64,000 nucleotides of DNA from NCBI RefSeq assembly GCF_002285265.1, contig NZ_NSJB01000001.1:868001-932000 (forward strand), in the 5' to 3' direction. Below the pieces are notes generated by a model that searched no databases, was not told the origin of the DNA, and was given only the letters and a program-made list of their open reading frames with translations. Position 1 is the first letter of the stretch, and each line of letters opens with the position of its first letter. Position numbers and translations under genes: made by a program. Positions 1 through 8,966 of this stretch are shown here, piece by piece. Origin of the DNA: Vandammella animalimorsus (GTDB taxonomy: Bacteria > Pseudomonadota > Gammaproteobacteria > Burkholderiales > Burkholderiaceae_C).

Positions 1-2
1 CC

Positions 3-483
3 GAAGCGGCTGGAACGAGGCGGCCGAAGATCGACAGCCACCGCACACTGGCGGGCTGGCTGGGCCGGGTGCTGCGCGCCTTCCAACGGGCGCTGCGCCA
101 GATCACCGGCGGCGGGCACGCGCACAAGATGACGACCCAGGACCTGGTGGACATGGCCCAGGGCGCGGCGCGCATCGCGCTGGCGGGCCAGACAGGCCCT
201 GCGCGATGCGCTGGGCTTCGAGGCGGCAGAGGATGCCGATGGGGTGCGCCCCAGCCTGCGCCTGTGGAATGGCATGCGCCTGACGCGCGGGAATTTTCTG
301 GTGCCTGAGACGCCGGAGTCCGCGGGCAACACGACGGGCGATCTGGCATATTTCTCGGGCAAGCCCATCCGCGTAGCAGTGGGCGATGCACCTGCGCCGC
401 ACCGAAGGTTTGGGGCCATGCACATGCGCGACAACGCGCAGCGTTCGCCCCAGCGTGCCAGCGTGCCAGCGTGCCAGCGATGA
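3..483 (+). pseudogene. frame-broken remnant of an unrecognised gene
   Basis: A coding-like frame runs from the left window edge (continuous from base 3) through MTTQDLVDMAQGAARIALAG and loses its sense near base 200. A second frame then continues to the stop at 481-483 with RDALGFEAAEDADGV and GNTTGDLAYFSGKPIRVAVG. The two halves read like one protein split by a frameshift. The 3' end contains an 8-bp tandem repeat (CAGCGTGC, three copies plus a partial at 451-479), which would itself move the frame. I do not recognise the family; the style resembles polyvalent proteins of phages or conjugative elements, but this is a guess. It may be the edge of a decayed mobile region next to the low-GC genes that follow. 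Confidence 0.35.
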
Positions 484-528
484 GAAACTACATATGTTTG
501 GCCTACGACACATCGTGACGCAGCTTTG

Positions 529-550
529 TAGAGAATGACATTCTTCTCTA
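529..550. promoter_or_regulatory. inverted repeat upstream of the Sir2 gene
   Basis: TAGAGAA at 529-535 pairs with TTCTCTA at 544-550. The centre contains the 13-bp palindrome AGAATGACATTCT (532-544). It lies about 65 bases upstream of the Sir2 start and could be an operator or a small hairpin; nothing else supports a specific regulator. Confidence 0.35.
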
Positions 551-613
551 GTCGAATTGGCCGCCTCTAGTGCTAATGCTTATAGCGCTGGCTGCTGTCA
601 AAAAGGATGTTTT

Positions 614-1678
614 ATGCCTGCGCCCAAACCCAGCGATCCACTGTACTACCAAGCACGCCAGCATGTGCTGTATTCCAATGATCCTAGCATTTCGCACCTC
701 CAGCTCCGTCTGCGCATAGGCTATCAGCGCGCTATCGCTCTGCGCGATGCACTTGCGGGTGATGCAGTGCAATACCGAGCTGATACCGACTCATGGCATA
801 TCCATCCACAGGCTGATCGAGTCACCGACTTTCTGCTTGAAGACAAACTAGCGCAAGCTGCGCAGCTGATTGATAACGCCAAGGCTTTGGTTATCGCCGC
901 AGGTGCGGGAATAGGCATCGACTCTGGCCTACCTGACTATAGGGGCAACAAGGGCTTTTGGCGCGCCTACCCCATGCTGGGCAGAAAAAGGCTGCCATTC
1001 GAGCGAATTGCCTCGCCGCATGCTTTTCAAAAGTATCCTGCCACTGCCTGGGGATTCTACGGCCATAGGCTCAACTTATACCGTGCGACGACGCCGCACG
1101 CAGGCTTCAGTTTGCTCCAGTCCTGGGCACAGCGTATGGAGCAAGGCTGTTTTGTTTTCACCAGCAATGTCGACGGACACTTTCAGAAGGCCGGCTTTCC
1201 CTCCGCCCGCGTGTATGAATGTCACGGCTCCATACACCGCCTGCAATGTATAGCCAACTGCAAAGGAAGTATCTGGCCTACTGTAGACCTACACCCGAAA
1301 ATCGACGAGGCCAACTGTGAATGGCAAGGCGATTTGCCCCACTGCCCTCATTGCGGCAAACTGGCACGGCCCAATATCCTCATGTTCGAAGACTGGCACT
1401 GGAATCAGACACGTAGTGACCAGCAGCAGATGCTGCTCGATATGTGGCTGGACAACTCACCTGCCCCAGTGGTGATCGAAATCGGGGCTGGCAGTACTAT
1501 CCCCACTGTGCGCCAGTTCACACGGTACATGCAGCGTCGCGGCAGTCGCCTGATTCGCATCAACTTGCGTGAGGCAAACATCCTCAACCCCGGCGCTATT
1601 GAATTGGCCTTAGGGGCGAAAGATGCCTTGCAACGAATCAACCAGTACTTAATCAATGCACACACTTCTCAGGCTTAG
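614..1678 (+). CDS. Sir2-family NAD-dependent deacetylase with N-terminal FtsK-gamma-like winged helix
   Basis: A 354-residue protein. Residues about 5-50 (DPLYYQARQHVL, then SISHLQLRLRIGYQRA) closely match the winged-helix gamma domain of FtsK (DPL, SIS-LQ, RIGY-RA), a DNA-binding module. Residues from about 75 form a Sir2 core: GAGIGIDSGLPDYRG (NAD-binding GAG and PD-R), TSNVDGHFQKAG, the catalytic-type His in YECHGS, zinc-type cysteines (LQCIANC and CPHC) and ARPNILMFEDW. Family knowledge: Sir2 proteins remove acyl groups or degrade NAD+. The zinc site and intact His favour a deacetylase-like enzyme over a pure NADase, but this is inferred. ATG 614 is chosen because AAAAGGA lies 7 bases upstream; an in-frame TTG at 557 is less likely. 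GC is clearly lower than in the genes to the right, suggesting transfer. Confidence 0.85.
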   Translation: MPAPKPSDPLYYQARQHVLYSNDPSISHLQLRLRIGYQRAIALRDALAGDAVQYRADTDSWHIHPQADRVTDFLLEDKLAQAAQLIDNAKALVIAAGAGIGIDSGLPDYRGNKGFWRAYPMLGRKRLPFERIASPHAFQKYPATAWGFYGHRLNLYRATTPHAGFSLLQSWAQRMEQGCFVFTSNVDGHFQKAGFPSARVYECHGSIHRLQCIANCKGSIWPTVDLHPKIDEANCEWQGDLPHCPHCGKLARPNILMFEDWHWNQTRSDQQQMLLDMWLDNSPAPVVIEIGAGSTIPTVRQFTRYMQRRGSRLIRINLREANILNPGAIELALGAKDALQRINQYLINAHTSQA

Positions 1679-1917
1679 AGGTTAAGCGCAATCCTGAACG
1701 GTTCGCAAAAATAGTCCATGTGCGGCGAGTAATTAGTGAAAACCAACATATCTCCAGCGACATGAATTACCGTCAATAAAACACATCAAAGCCAATCCCG
1801 CCTCTTTGGCTTGAGAATTTTTCATAAATAATCTGAAGCCATGTTTCAGAGCATGTGCAGCCTTTGCGTGGCAATGGCAAAACCAACAAGCTCCCCAACG
1901 CAGGCCAAGGTGAACCA

Positions 1918-2652
1918 ATGAGCGCCACAGCTGAATTTGCAAAATGGGCCACCAGTTTTTCTGGTTGTGATGGCGGCGACATCGGCACCCCTGCAGATCG
2001 CTCAATCTGGCTCTGCGGAATCGAATGGGGCGGCCAAGAGTCTTCCGAACGCCTTGCTGAAGAAATTTTGCGTGACGAATCGCAACCACGCACCGGCTAC
2101 TCAGATGCCACGCGCAACGAAGCTTATATCTTCAACCGTCAAGCACTGAAAATACTTAGCGCCATTGATGGCACCAACGTATCTAACTACCGCGAATTCT
2201 GCAGCCGTGCCAAGCCCTTCACTCAGGGCTCAAGCGGCTACTTCAAGCTCAACCTCTACCCCGTAAGTTTTAAGGATACCAGCCCGTCTCGCTGGCATGA
2301 GCAATATGCCGCCATCACGGGTTTTTCCTCCAAGCAGGAGTACATCGATTGGTGCAGAATCCACCGTTTTTGGCAAATTCGTAAATGGGCATTTACTGCT
2401 CGGCCAAAACTTATTTTGTGCTTGGGCAAGCAATATCGCGCGGACTACAAACTGGCATTTCACGAGGGGAGTGCCACGTTCAATCACGAATCCATCGATA
2501 GCCGCGACCTGTGGTGGAGTGTCAATAGCGATGGCACCCTGGTGGTCATCATCCCCTTCATGGTCAACCGTCATGGCCTGACCCGCAACGACGTTATTCA
2601 GAAATTCGGCGACCGGATTGCCCGGCTGATGGAAATGCATGGCTGCAGGTAA
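1918..2652 (+). CDS. hypothetical protein, possibly UDG-like fold
   Basis: A 244-residue soluble protein without a signal peptide or membrane segment. I do not recognise a named family. Visible segments are SIWLCGIEWGGQ near residue 35, YFKLNLYPVSF near 107, RPKLILCLGKQ near 160 and VVIIPFMVNRHGL near 210. This spacing (a glycine-rich turn after a strand, an N-x-x-P strand, a PK-hydrophobic-LG strand and a late Pro/His loop) is reminiscent of the uracil-DNA glycosylase-like fold, but the match is by eye and weak. ATG 1918 follows AAGGTGA at a suitable distance. It lies 239 bases after the Sir2 gene, on the same strand and with similarly low GC, so the two may have been acquired together. Confidence 0.6.
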   Translation: MSATAEFAKWATSFSGCDGGDIGTPADRSIWLCGIEWGGQESSERLAEEILRDESQPRTGYSDATRNEAYIFNRQALKILSAIDGTNVSNYREFCSRAKPFTQGSSGYFKLNLYPVSFKDTSPSRWHEQYAAITGFSSKQEYIDWCRIHRFWQIRKWAFTARPKLILCLGKQYRADYKLAFHEGSATFNHESIDSRDLWWSVNSDGTLVVIIPFMVNRHGLTRNDVIQKFGDRIARLMEMHGCR

Positions 2653-2777
2653 ACAAACAGCCTGTGAGTCACAGCCTTCCAACAATCAATGCGCCCTGCC
2701 CTCCGGGCGCCGCAGCAGGATGCAAACGCTGAACGAGCGCAACATCCAGCAAACGACAGCTGGCACGCTACCTTCCC

Positions 2778-3686
2778 TCAGCGGGTGTAGCGCACGGCGC
2801 GGGGCTCGCGTGCCAGGCCCCAGAGTTGCAGGCCGGCGATTTCGGCCACGCGGATGGCCAGTGAGGTCGGCGCGGAGATGGTGGCCAGCAGGGGCAGGTG
2901 CAGGCGCGCGCATTTGCGCACCAGCTCGTAGCTGGCGCGGCTGGACATGACGACGAAGCCCTGCTGCGGCCAGGCAGGGCCGTCGTTGCGCGTGGTGCCG
3001 CCTTGCAGCGCCCTGGCGCGCGCGCCCAGCAGCTTGTCCAGCGCGTTGTGGCGCCCCACGTCTTCGTAGATGGCGTGCAGCTGCCCGTGCACATCGGCAT
3101 AGGCGGCGGCGTGCAGCGCGCCTGTGGCGTGGTTCAGGGTTTGCTGCTCGGCCATGGCGGCCAGGGCCTTGAAGATGGTGGGCGGGCCGATTTGCGCCAG
3201 CCAGGGCGGCGGCGCAGCCGCGCCAGGCGCTGGCAGCCAATCGTGGGCCTGCAGGCTGTCGATGCCGCACAGGCCGCAGCCGGTGCGGCCGGCCAGGTTG
3301 CGGCGGCGCTGCTTGAGGCGCATGAAGGCGCTGCTGGCGATGTCCAGGTGCACGGCCAGGGCCGGCAGGCTGTATTCGCTGGCGCCCGCTGCGGCCCAGT
3401 CGCTGGGGGCTGCGGCATCCACGGCGGCGATGTCGATGCCATAGCAGTCACTGGCGCAGTCGATGATGCCTTCGCTCAGGGCAAAGCCCAGCGCCAGCTC
3501 GGGCAGGTCTTGCGGGGTGCACATCATGACGGCGTGCGAGAGGCCATTGCACACCAGCGCCACCGGCACTTCGGCCGCCACCTGATCGCACTGCCACGGC
3601 GCGGCCTGCCCGTGCACATGGCGTTGCACGGGCACTGTCATCAGCGGCGGCGGCAGTGTGATTTCCTCGTCGTCGGCCTGGGGCAT
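2778..3686 (-). CDS. fdhD: formate dehydrogenase accessory sulfurtransferase FdhD
   Basis: A 302-residue protein. FdhD moves sulfur from the IscS desulfurase to the bis-MGD cofactor, which makes formate dehydrogenase active. Family marks are the paired cysteines in GRTGCGLCGIDS (near residue 155), the GRHNALDKLLG segment, MSSRASYELVRKCA and a C-terminal LAIRVAEIAGLQLWG. ATG 3686 begins MPQADDEE; the longer open frame to 3878 would run into ribF and is not needed. No formate dehydrogenase is in the window, so the target enzyme lies elsewhere. It fits functionally with the molybdenum cofactor genes at 31164-48176 but is not linked to them. Confidence 0.92.
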   Translation of the reverse strand: MPQADDEEITLPPPLMTVPVQRHVHGQAAPWQCDQVAAEVPVALVCNGLSHAVMMCTPQDLPELALGFALSEGIIDCASDCYGIDIAAVDAAAPSDWAAAGASEYSLPALAVHLDIASSAFMRLKQRRRNLAGRTGCGLCGIDSLQAHDWLPAPGAAAPPPWLAQIGPPTIFKALAAMAEQQTLNHATGALHAAAYADVHGQLHAIYEDVGRHNALDKLLGARARALQGGTTRNDGPAWPQQGFVVMSSRASYELVRKCARLHLPLLATISAPTSLAIRVAEIAGLQLWGLAREPRAVRYTR

Positions 3687-3720
3687 GCGGTCTGGCAGTG
3701 TGCTGGGGCAGCTAGGCGGA

Positions 3721-4746
3721 TCAGAGCTCAAGGCCTGCCGCCTGGGGCTGGCGCTGGGCGAACCAGGCGCGCGCTGCGGCGCAGTCCTGGGCAATGCCTT
3801 GCGCCAGGGCCTGCAGGTTGGGGTATTTGCGCTCGTCGTGGAGCTTTTCCAACAGCTCCACGCGGATGACTTTGCCATAGCCGCCCTCGGGGCCCAGGGC
3901 TTCGGGCCATTGCAGGCAATGGGTTTCCAGCAGCACGCGGCCGCCGTTGACGTCGCTGGGGTCCAGCGAGGGGCGCACGCCCAGGTTGGCCACGCCGGGC
4001 AAGGGCTGCGCTGTCAGGCCGCGCACCTGCACGACGAAGATGCCGCTGGCGGCGGGCTTCCAGTGCTTGAAGTGCAGGTTCAGGGTGCGAAAGCCGCCAG
4101 TGATGCTGGGCAGGCCAGCGCCCAGATGGCGGCCGAGCTTGCGCCCGTGCAGCACGTGGCCGCTGATGGCGTAGGGGCGCCCCAGCAGCTCGGCGGCGTC
4201 GTGCATGCGGCCTTGTTGCAGGGCCTGGCGCACTTCGGAGCTGGAGACGCGCACGCCTTGCACGGTGTGGCTGTCCATGCGCGCCACTTCAAAGCCCAAC
4301 TGCGGCCCCAGCTGGGCCAGCAGGGCGTAGTCGCCCGCGCGCTGGTGGCCGAAGCGAAAGTCATCGCCCACCAGCACATAGCGCGCGCCCAGGCCCTGCA
4401 CCAGCACCTGACGCACGAAGTCTTCGGGCGGCTGCGCGGCCAGCGCGGCATTGAAGGGCAGGATGACGGTTTGCGCCACCTGTTGCCCGGCCAGGTCGGT
4501 GAGTTTGTCGCGCACCGTGCCCACGCGCGCCGGCGCGATCTCGGGCTTGCCCAGCACCTTGGCGAAGTAGTCGCGCGGATGGGGCTCGAAGGTGAGCACG
4601 CAGCTGGCCAGCTGGCGCTGGCGGGCTTGCGCATTGAGCAGGGCCAGCATGGCCTGGTGCCCACGGTGCACCCCATCGAAGTTGCCGATCGCCACGGCGG
4701 TGGCAGGCGCCAGGCTGCGGTGGTTCAGGCCAAGAAAGGTGCGCAT
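3721..4746 (-). CDS. ribF: bifunctional riboflavin kinase/FAD synthetase
   Basis: A 341-residue protein that phosphorylates riboflavin to FMN and adenylylates FMN to FAD. The N-terminal nucleotidyltransferase domain has AIGNFDGVHRGHQAML (residues about 19-35) and LTFEPHPRDYF. The middle has LVGDDFRFG. The C-terminal kinase domain has the SGHVLHGRKLGRHLGAG segment followed by GFRTLNLHF, where many RibF proteins read GFPTANL; I take this as the form common in Comamonadaceae. The stop lies 35 bases from the fdhD start, so the two may be cotranscribed. Confidence 0.95.
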   Translation of the reverse strand: MRTFLGLNHRSLAPATAVAIGNFDGVHRGHQAMLALLNAQARQRQLASCVLTFEPHPRDYFAKVLGKPEIAPARVGTVRDKLTDLAGQQVAQTVILPFNAALAAQPPEDFVRQVLVQGLGARYVLVGDDFRFGHQRAGDYALLAQLGPQLGFEVARMDSHTVQGVRVSSSEVRQALQQGRMHDAAELLGRPYAISGHVLHGRKLGRHLGAGLPSITGGFRTLNLHFKHWKPAASGIFVVQVRGLTAQPLPGVANLGVRPSLDPSDVNGGRVLLETHCLQWPEALGPEGGYGKVIRVELLEKLHDERKYPNLQALAQGIAQDCAAARAWFAQRQPQAAGLEL

Positions 4747-4838
4747 GGCAGTACGAGAAACCGAGAAACGGGTGTGAAAACGGGGGGCAGCAGCGCCCCG
4801 CCCCGCAATGGGAGCGCGGCAATGGGGGGCGCGCAGCG

Positions 4839-6167
4839 TCAGCGCCCTTTTTGCGCCGTGACGACGAAGCCGGCCACGGGCTCGCCGGCTTCATAGCGCA
4901 GGGTTTTCTCCTCGATGCTGGCCAGCGCGAAGCCGGCTTGCTCCAGCAGGCGCTCCAGGTAGGCGCGGCCATGCACATAGCGGCCGGTGCTGGCCTGCAG
5001 GGCGTAGTCGGTGCCGGGCTCGGGCGCGGCCTCGGTGGAGAAGAAGAAAAAGCCCTCGGGCTGCAGGATGCGGTGCACATTGCCCAGCACCGGCTGCAGG
5101 TCGCCCACGTAGGGGAACACATCCAGCGCGGCGATGACTTCGTAGAGCGCATCGGGCGTGTCGCGCACCGCATCGAGCAGGTTGACCTTGTGAAATTTGT
5201 CGTAGACGTGGTGGCGGGCCGCCTGCGCGATCATGCTTTCAGAGGCATCGACGCCCACCATGCCGCCGTCGATGCGGCCCAGGCACACGCCCAGCAGGCC
5301 CGTGCCACAGCCCAGATCGAGCAGGTTGAAGCGCCGGTCGGGGAAGATCTCCAGGATCTTTGCCGCCGTCTGCTGCGGCAGCTCGTAGCGCAGGTAGCGC
5401 ACCATGTGCAGGTCGTACTGGCGCGCCAGGCCGCCGAACAATTCCTCCTGCAACTCCACAGGTTGGGTCGGCGGGGTCTGGCCCTGGGCCACCTGGGCGA
5501 AGTAGCGGTACACGGCGTCGTCCGGGGCGTGGGCCAGCAGCTGCTGGGCATCTTGCAGGGCCTCATCGTTGCGGCCCATTTGCAGCAGTGTGCGCAGGCG
5601 GCCGTAGCGCGCCTGCATGTTGGCCGGCTCTTGCTCGAGCACGGCGCTCCAGCTGCGCAGCGCGGCCTCGTACTGCTGCGAGAAGAACTGGGTGCGCGCC
5701 AGGTTCATCAGCAGCACCGGGTCGCTCGGATAGTGCGTCAGTGCGTGCTCGGTGTAGCGCGCGGCCTGGGCCATGTCGCCACAGCGCACGGCGATGTCGA
5801 TCACGCCGGCCAGGACCATGCGCTCGCGCGACTCCAGGGCAAAAATCTTCTCGGCCTGCTCCAGCGCCTTGGCGTTGCGGTCCAGGCGCGCCAGCAGCAG
5901 GCCGTATTCGAGCTGCGCCGGCCACCACTGCGGCGCCAGGCGGGTGGCGTGCTCCATGGCCTCCAGCGCTTCGTTGGGCTTGTCCGATTGCTCGGCCAGG
6001 CGCGCGCCCAGCATGAAGATGCGCGGGTCGTAGGGGGTGTTGCGCTGCGCCTCGTTGAGCAGTGTGGCCACTTCCTGCAGCTTGTTTTGCGCCAAGAGCT
6101 GGTAGGCCTTGATGATGAAGGGGTCGTTGGCGGAAAGCTGGTCTGCAGCAGACGAAACAGAGGTCAT
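4839..6167 (-). CDS. TPR-repeat class I SAM-dependent methyltransferase
   Basis: A 442-residue protein. The first about 230 residues are tetratricopeptide-like helical repeats (for example PYDPRIFMLGARLAEQ and YPSDPVLLMNLARTQF). The C-terminal half is a class I methyltransferase with motif I LLDLGCGTGLLGVCLGR, a VGVDASESMIAQA acidic loop and a VIAALDVFPYVGDL post-motif. The substrate is unknown; this architecture is annotated as a predicted TPR methyltransferase in many proteobacteria. The start MTSVSSAADQL at 6167 is the first ATG; an upstream TTG at 6221 is possible, and neither has a strong ribosome site. Confidence 0.85.
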   Translation of the reverse strand: MTSVSSAADQLSANDPFIIKAYQLLAQNKLQEVATLLNEAQRNTPYDPRIFMLGARLAEQSDKPNEALEAMEHATRLAPQWWPAQLEYGLLLARLDRNAKALEQAEKIFALESRERMVLAGVIDIAVRCGDMAQAARYTEHALTHYPSDPVLLMNLARTQFFSQQYEAALRSWSAVLEQEPANMQARYGRLRTLLQMGRNDEALQDAQQLLAHAPDDAVYRYFAQVAQGQTPPTQPVELQEELFGGLARQYDLHMVRYLRYELPQQTAAKILEIFPDRRFNLLDLGCGTGLLGVCLGRIDGGMVGVDASESMIAQAARHHVYDKFHKVNLLDAVRDTPDALYEVIAALDVFPYVGDLQPVLGNVHRILQPEGFFFFSTEAAPEPGTDYALQASTGRYVHGRAYLERLLEQAGFALASIEEKTLRYEAGEPVAGFVVTAQKGR

Positions 6168-6310
6168 GGGGCGCGGCACGCCAATGCGTGCAATTTGGGC
6201 AAAGGGCGCATTATGCGGCAAGGCAGCGCCGCCATGCGCTGCCTTGCCTGGGGGCGCGGGCCCTGCCCGCGCTCTTGCGGTCTGCCGGTTTTACCGGCCC
6301 CCGATCTTCT

Positions 6311-7468
6311 TTATGCGAACACGCCCGCCGTGTCCTGCATGTTCTCGCTGACGATGCCCAGGTGGTGCAGGCTGTCGCCCCAGCACATTTCCAACTGCGT
6401 GAGCTTTTTGAAGTAATGGCTGCCGATGTATTCATCGGTCACGCCGATGCCGCCGTGCAGCTGCACGGACTGCTGGCCCACGTAGCGCATGCTTTGCCCC
6501 AGCTGGTATTTGGCGCGCGAGAGGGCCTGTTGGCGCTCGCGCTCGGCCGCATCGCCGGCGCCTGTGCCATCTGCAGGCGCCTCGGCCAGTTTCAGCCAGG
6601 CGTAATAGCTCATGGAGCGGCCCAGCTCCAGCTGCATCTTCATGTCGGCGATGCGGTGGCGCAGCGCCTGGAAGCTGGCGATGGGCACGCCAAATTGCTT
6701 GCGCTGATTCATGTAATCGGCCGTCAGCGCCAGGGTTTGCTCCATCACGCCCACACCCTCGGCGCACACGGCGGCCGTGCCGATGCCGGCCAGTTGCTGC
6801 AGCAGCGCCAGGCCCTGGCCATCACCGGCGGCGCAGAGCAGTTGCGCCGGGCTGGCCTGCAGGCGCAGCTCGGCTGCGCGGCTGCCGTCCTGGGTCAGAT
6901 AGCCCTGGGTTTGCACCCCTGCGGCGCCTTGCTCCACCCAGAACAGCGCTACCTGGCCATCGAGCAGGGCCGGCACGATCCAGGCATCCGCATGGTCGCC
7001 GGCGGGCACCAGGCTTTTGTGCCCGTTGAGCACATAGCCCTGGCCCTGGGGCTCGGCCTGGGTCTGAAGTTGATCGAGCCGGTAGCGGGCGCCCTTTTCC
7101 TGGTGCGCCAGCACGATCAGCGCCTGCCCCTGCACCAATTTGGGCAGCCACTGCTGGCGCAGCGCCTGGGGCGCATGGGCCAGGGCCTGGGCCGCGATCA
7201 GGGCCTGGGCGTAGGGCTCGAGCACCAGCCCCTTGGCCAGCTCTTCGAGCACGATCATGGCCTCCACGGCGCCCATGCCCATGCCACCATCCTGCTCGGC
7301 CACGGTCAGGCCCAAGAGGCCCAGCTCGGCCAGCTCACCCCAGGCCGCGCGGTCAAAGCCGCCCTCGGCCACGATGGCGCGGCGGCGCTCGAAGCCGTAG
7401 GCCTTTTCCACCCATTTGCCCACCGCATCGCGCAACTGCTCTTGCTCGGGCGTGAAATTGAAATCCAT
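6311..7468 (-). CDS. pimD: acyl-CoA dehydrogenase, pimeloyl-CoA dehydrogenase small-subunit type
   Basis: A 385-residue flavoprotein of the acyl-CoA dehydrogenase family. The N-terminal helical domain starts MDFNFTPEQEQLRDAVGKWV. The C-terminal domain ends with the FAD/substrate segment LHGGIGVTDEYIGSHY and a helical tail. It resembles the smaller PimD subunit that works with PimC in oxidising medium-chain dicarboxylyl-CoA esters such as pimeloyl-CoA. The specificity is inferred from the pairing, not shown. ATG 7468 has GGAGAG seven bases upstream. The gene lies 66 bases downstream of the pimC-like gene and is probably in the same operon. Confidence 0.82.
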   Translation of the reverse strand: MDFNFTPEQEQLRDAVGKWVEKAYGFERRRAIVAEGGFDRAAWGELAELGLLGLTVAEQDGGMGMGAVEAMIVLEELAKGLVLEPYAQALIAAQALAHAPQALRQQWLPKLVQGQALIVLAHQEKGARYRLDQLQTQAEPQGQGYVLNGHKSLVPAGDHADAWIVPALLDGQVALFWVEQGAAGVQTQGYLTQDGSRAAELRLQASPAQLLCAAGDGQGLALLQQLAGIGTAAVCAEGVGVMEQTLALTADYMNQRKQFGVPIASFQALRHRIADMKMQLELGRSMSYYAWLKLAEAPADGTGAGDAAERERQQALSRAKYQLGQSMRYVGQQSVQLHGGIGVTDEYIGSHYFKKLTQLEMCWGDSLHHLGIVSENMQDTAGVFA

Positions 7469-7534
7469 ATGCAACTCTCCGGTATCGGTATGTTCAGCGT
7501 GATGTGCTTCGGTGCAGGCGCTGGCCTTGGCCGC

Positions 7535-8716
7535 TCAGCCCAGCACCGTTTGCGCCACGATGTTGCGCTGCACCTCGTTGGAGCCGCCGTAGATCGTGGT
7601 CTTGCGGTAGTTGAAGTAGGTCGGCGCCAGCACGGAGTGGGCGGCCTCGCCGCCGGGGAAGTCGCCCTGCCAGCCCGCCTCCATGGCCTCCTGGATGAAG
7701 GGCAGGCTGAAGGGGCCTGCCACCAGCATCATCAATTCGGAGTAGCGCTGCTGGATTTCGCTGCCGCGAATTTTCAGCAAGCCGGCAATGTCCAGCGGGT
7801 TGCGCCCCGAGCTGACGGCCGAGAGCACGCGCAGCACCAGCATCTCCAGCGCCACGATGTCCACCTCGAGCTTGGCGATCTCGTCGCGGATGCGCAGGTC
7901 CTGCCACAGGCCCTCGGCCTTGGCCAGGCGCTTGAGGCGCTCGAGCTCGCGCTTGGAGCGGTTCACATCGGCGATGTTGGTGCGCTCGTGGCTGAGCAGG
8001 TGCTTGGCGTAGGTCCAGCCCTTATTCTCCTCGCCGATGAGGTTTTCCACCGGCACCTCGACGTTGTCGAAGAACACTTCGTTGACCTCGCACTCGCCAT
8101 CGAGCAGGCGGATCGGGCGCACCGTCACGCCGGGCGAGCGCATGTCGATCAGCAGGAAGGAAATGCCCGTCTGCGGCTTGCCCTCGGTGCTGGTGCGCAC
8201 CAGGCAGAAAATCCATTCGCCATACTGGCCCAGCGTGGTCCAGGTCTTCTGGCCGTTGACGATGTACTTGTCGCCCACGCGCTCGGCGCGGGTCTTGAGC
8301 GAGGCCAGGTCCGAGCCCGAGCCCGGCTCGCTGTAGCCCTGGCTCCACCAGACCTCGCCACTGGCAATGCCGGGCAAAAAGCGCTTTTGCTGCTCGGCAT
8401 TGCCATAGGCCATGATGACCGGCGCAACCATCACCGGCCCGAAGGGCACGATGCGCGGCGCCCCGGCCAGCGCGCATTCCTCCTCGAACAAATGGCGCTG
8501 CACAGCATCCCAGCCCGGCCCGCCAAACTCCTTGGGCCAACCATAGCCCAGCCAGCCCTTCTTGCCCAGGATCTTGGCCCAGCCCTGCAAATCCTCGCGG
8601 TGCAGGCGCAGGTTGTTGTGCACCTTGTGGGCCAGCTCCTGGGGCAGATGGCTGCGCACCCATTGGCGCACTTCCTCACGAAATGCCTGCTGTTGCGGGG
8701 TAAAACTCAACTCCAT
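7535..8716 (-). CDS. pimC: acyl-CoA dehydrogenase, pimeloyl-CoA dehydrogenase large-subunit type
   Basis: A 393-residue acyl-CoA dehydrogenase. It has the FAD-contact segment QGYSEPGSGSDLASLKT near residue 125, the WTTLGQYGEWIFCLVRT strand, NEVFFDNVEVPVENLIG, and the C-terminal TIYGGSNEVQRNIVAQTVLG. It matches the large subunit PimC of the pimeloyl-CoA dehydrogenase pair and precedes the pimD-like partner. The start MELSFTPQQQAF at 8716 is the natural family start. The other pim genes (ligase, thiolase, hydratase) are absent, so this pair may serve another acyl-CoA. Confidence 0.85.
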   Translation of the reverse strand: MELSFTPQQQAFREEVRQWVRSHLPQELAHKVHNNLRLHREDLQGWAKILGKKGWLGYGWPKEFGGPGWDAVQRHLFEEECALAGAPRIVPFGPVMVAPVIMAYGNAEQQKRFLPGIASGEVWWSQGYSEPGSGSDLASLKTRAERVGDKYIVNGQKTWTTLGQYGEWIFCLVRTSTEGKPQTGISFLLIDMRSPGVTVRPIRLLDGECEVNEVFFDNVEVPVENLIGEENKGWTYAKHLLSHERTNIADVNRSKRELERLKRLAKAEGLWQDLRIRDEIAKLEVDIVALEMLVLRVLSAVSSGRNPLDIAGLLKIRGSEIQQRYSELMMLVAGPFSLPFIQEAMEAGWQGDFPGGEAAHSVLAPTYFNYRKTTIYGGSNEVQRNIVAQTVLG

Positions 8717-8966
8717 AAAACCTCTCGTATCGATGGGGCGCGAAAGCGCCATACAAGCCAGCGGCGCAGCATGCCCTGCCGCTTCATCAAGGCCGCGGCA
8801 GGGCCCCAATGCCATGCCAAACGAGGCCGCGCTGCAAGCCGCAAGATGTACCACGGCCCGGCCCCGCGCATCTGTCCGTTAAGCGACTGGCCTACTCTGC
8901 ACCGGCCCAGCCCACAGCCCGTTTCTGCCTGGCCGGGGCAATGCGCGGTGCGAGAATAGCCCTCTT

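Noticed and set aside
3687-3878. A longer fdhD reaching upstream to 3878
   Set aside because: The extension lies inside ribF and has no FdhD similarity; ATG 3686 gives the normal length.
6188-8959. A long plus-strand frame opposite the acyl-CoA dehydrogenase genes
   Set aside because: It is antisense to two well-supported genes; in high-GC DNA the opposite strand of such genes commonly stays open, and the product is His/Ala/Gly-rich without a domain.
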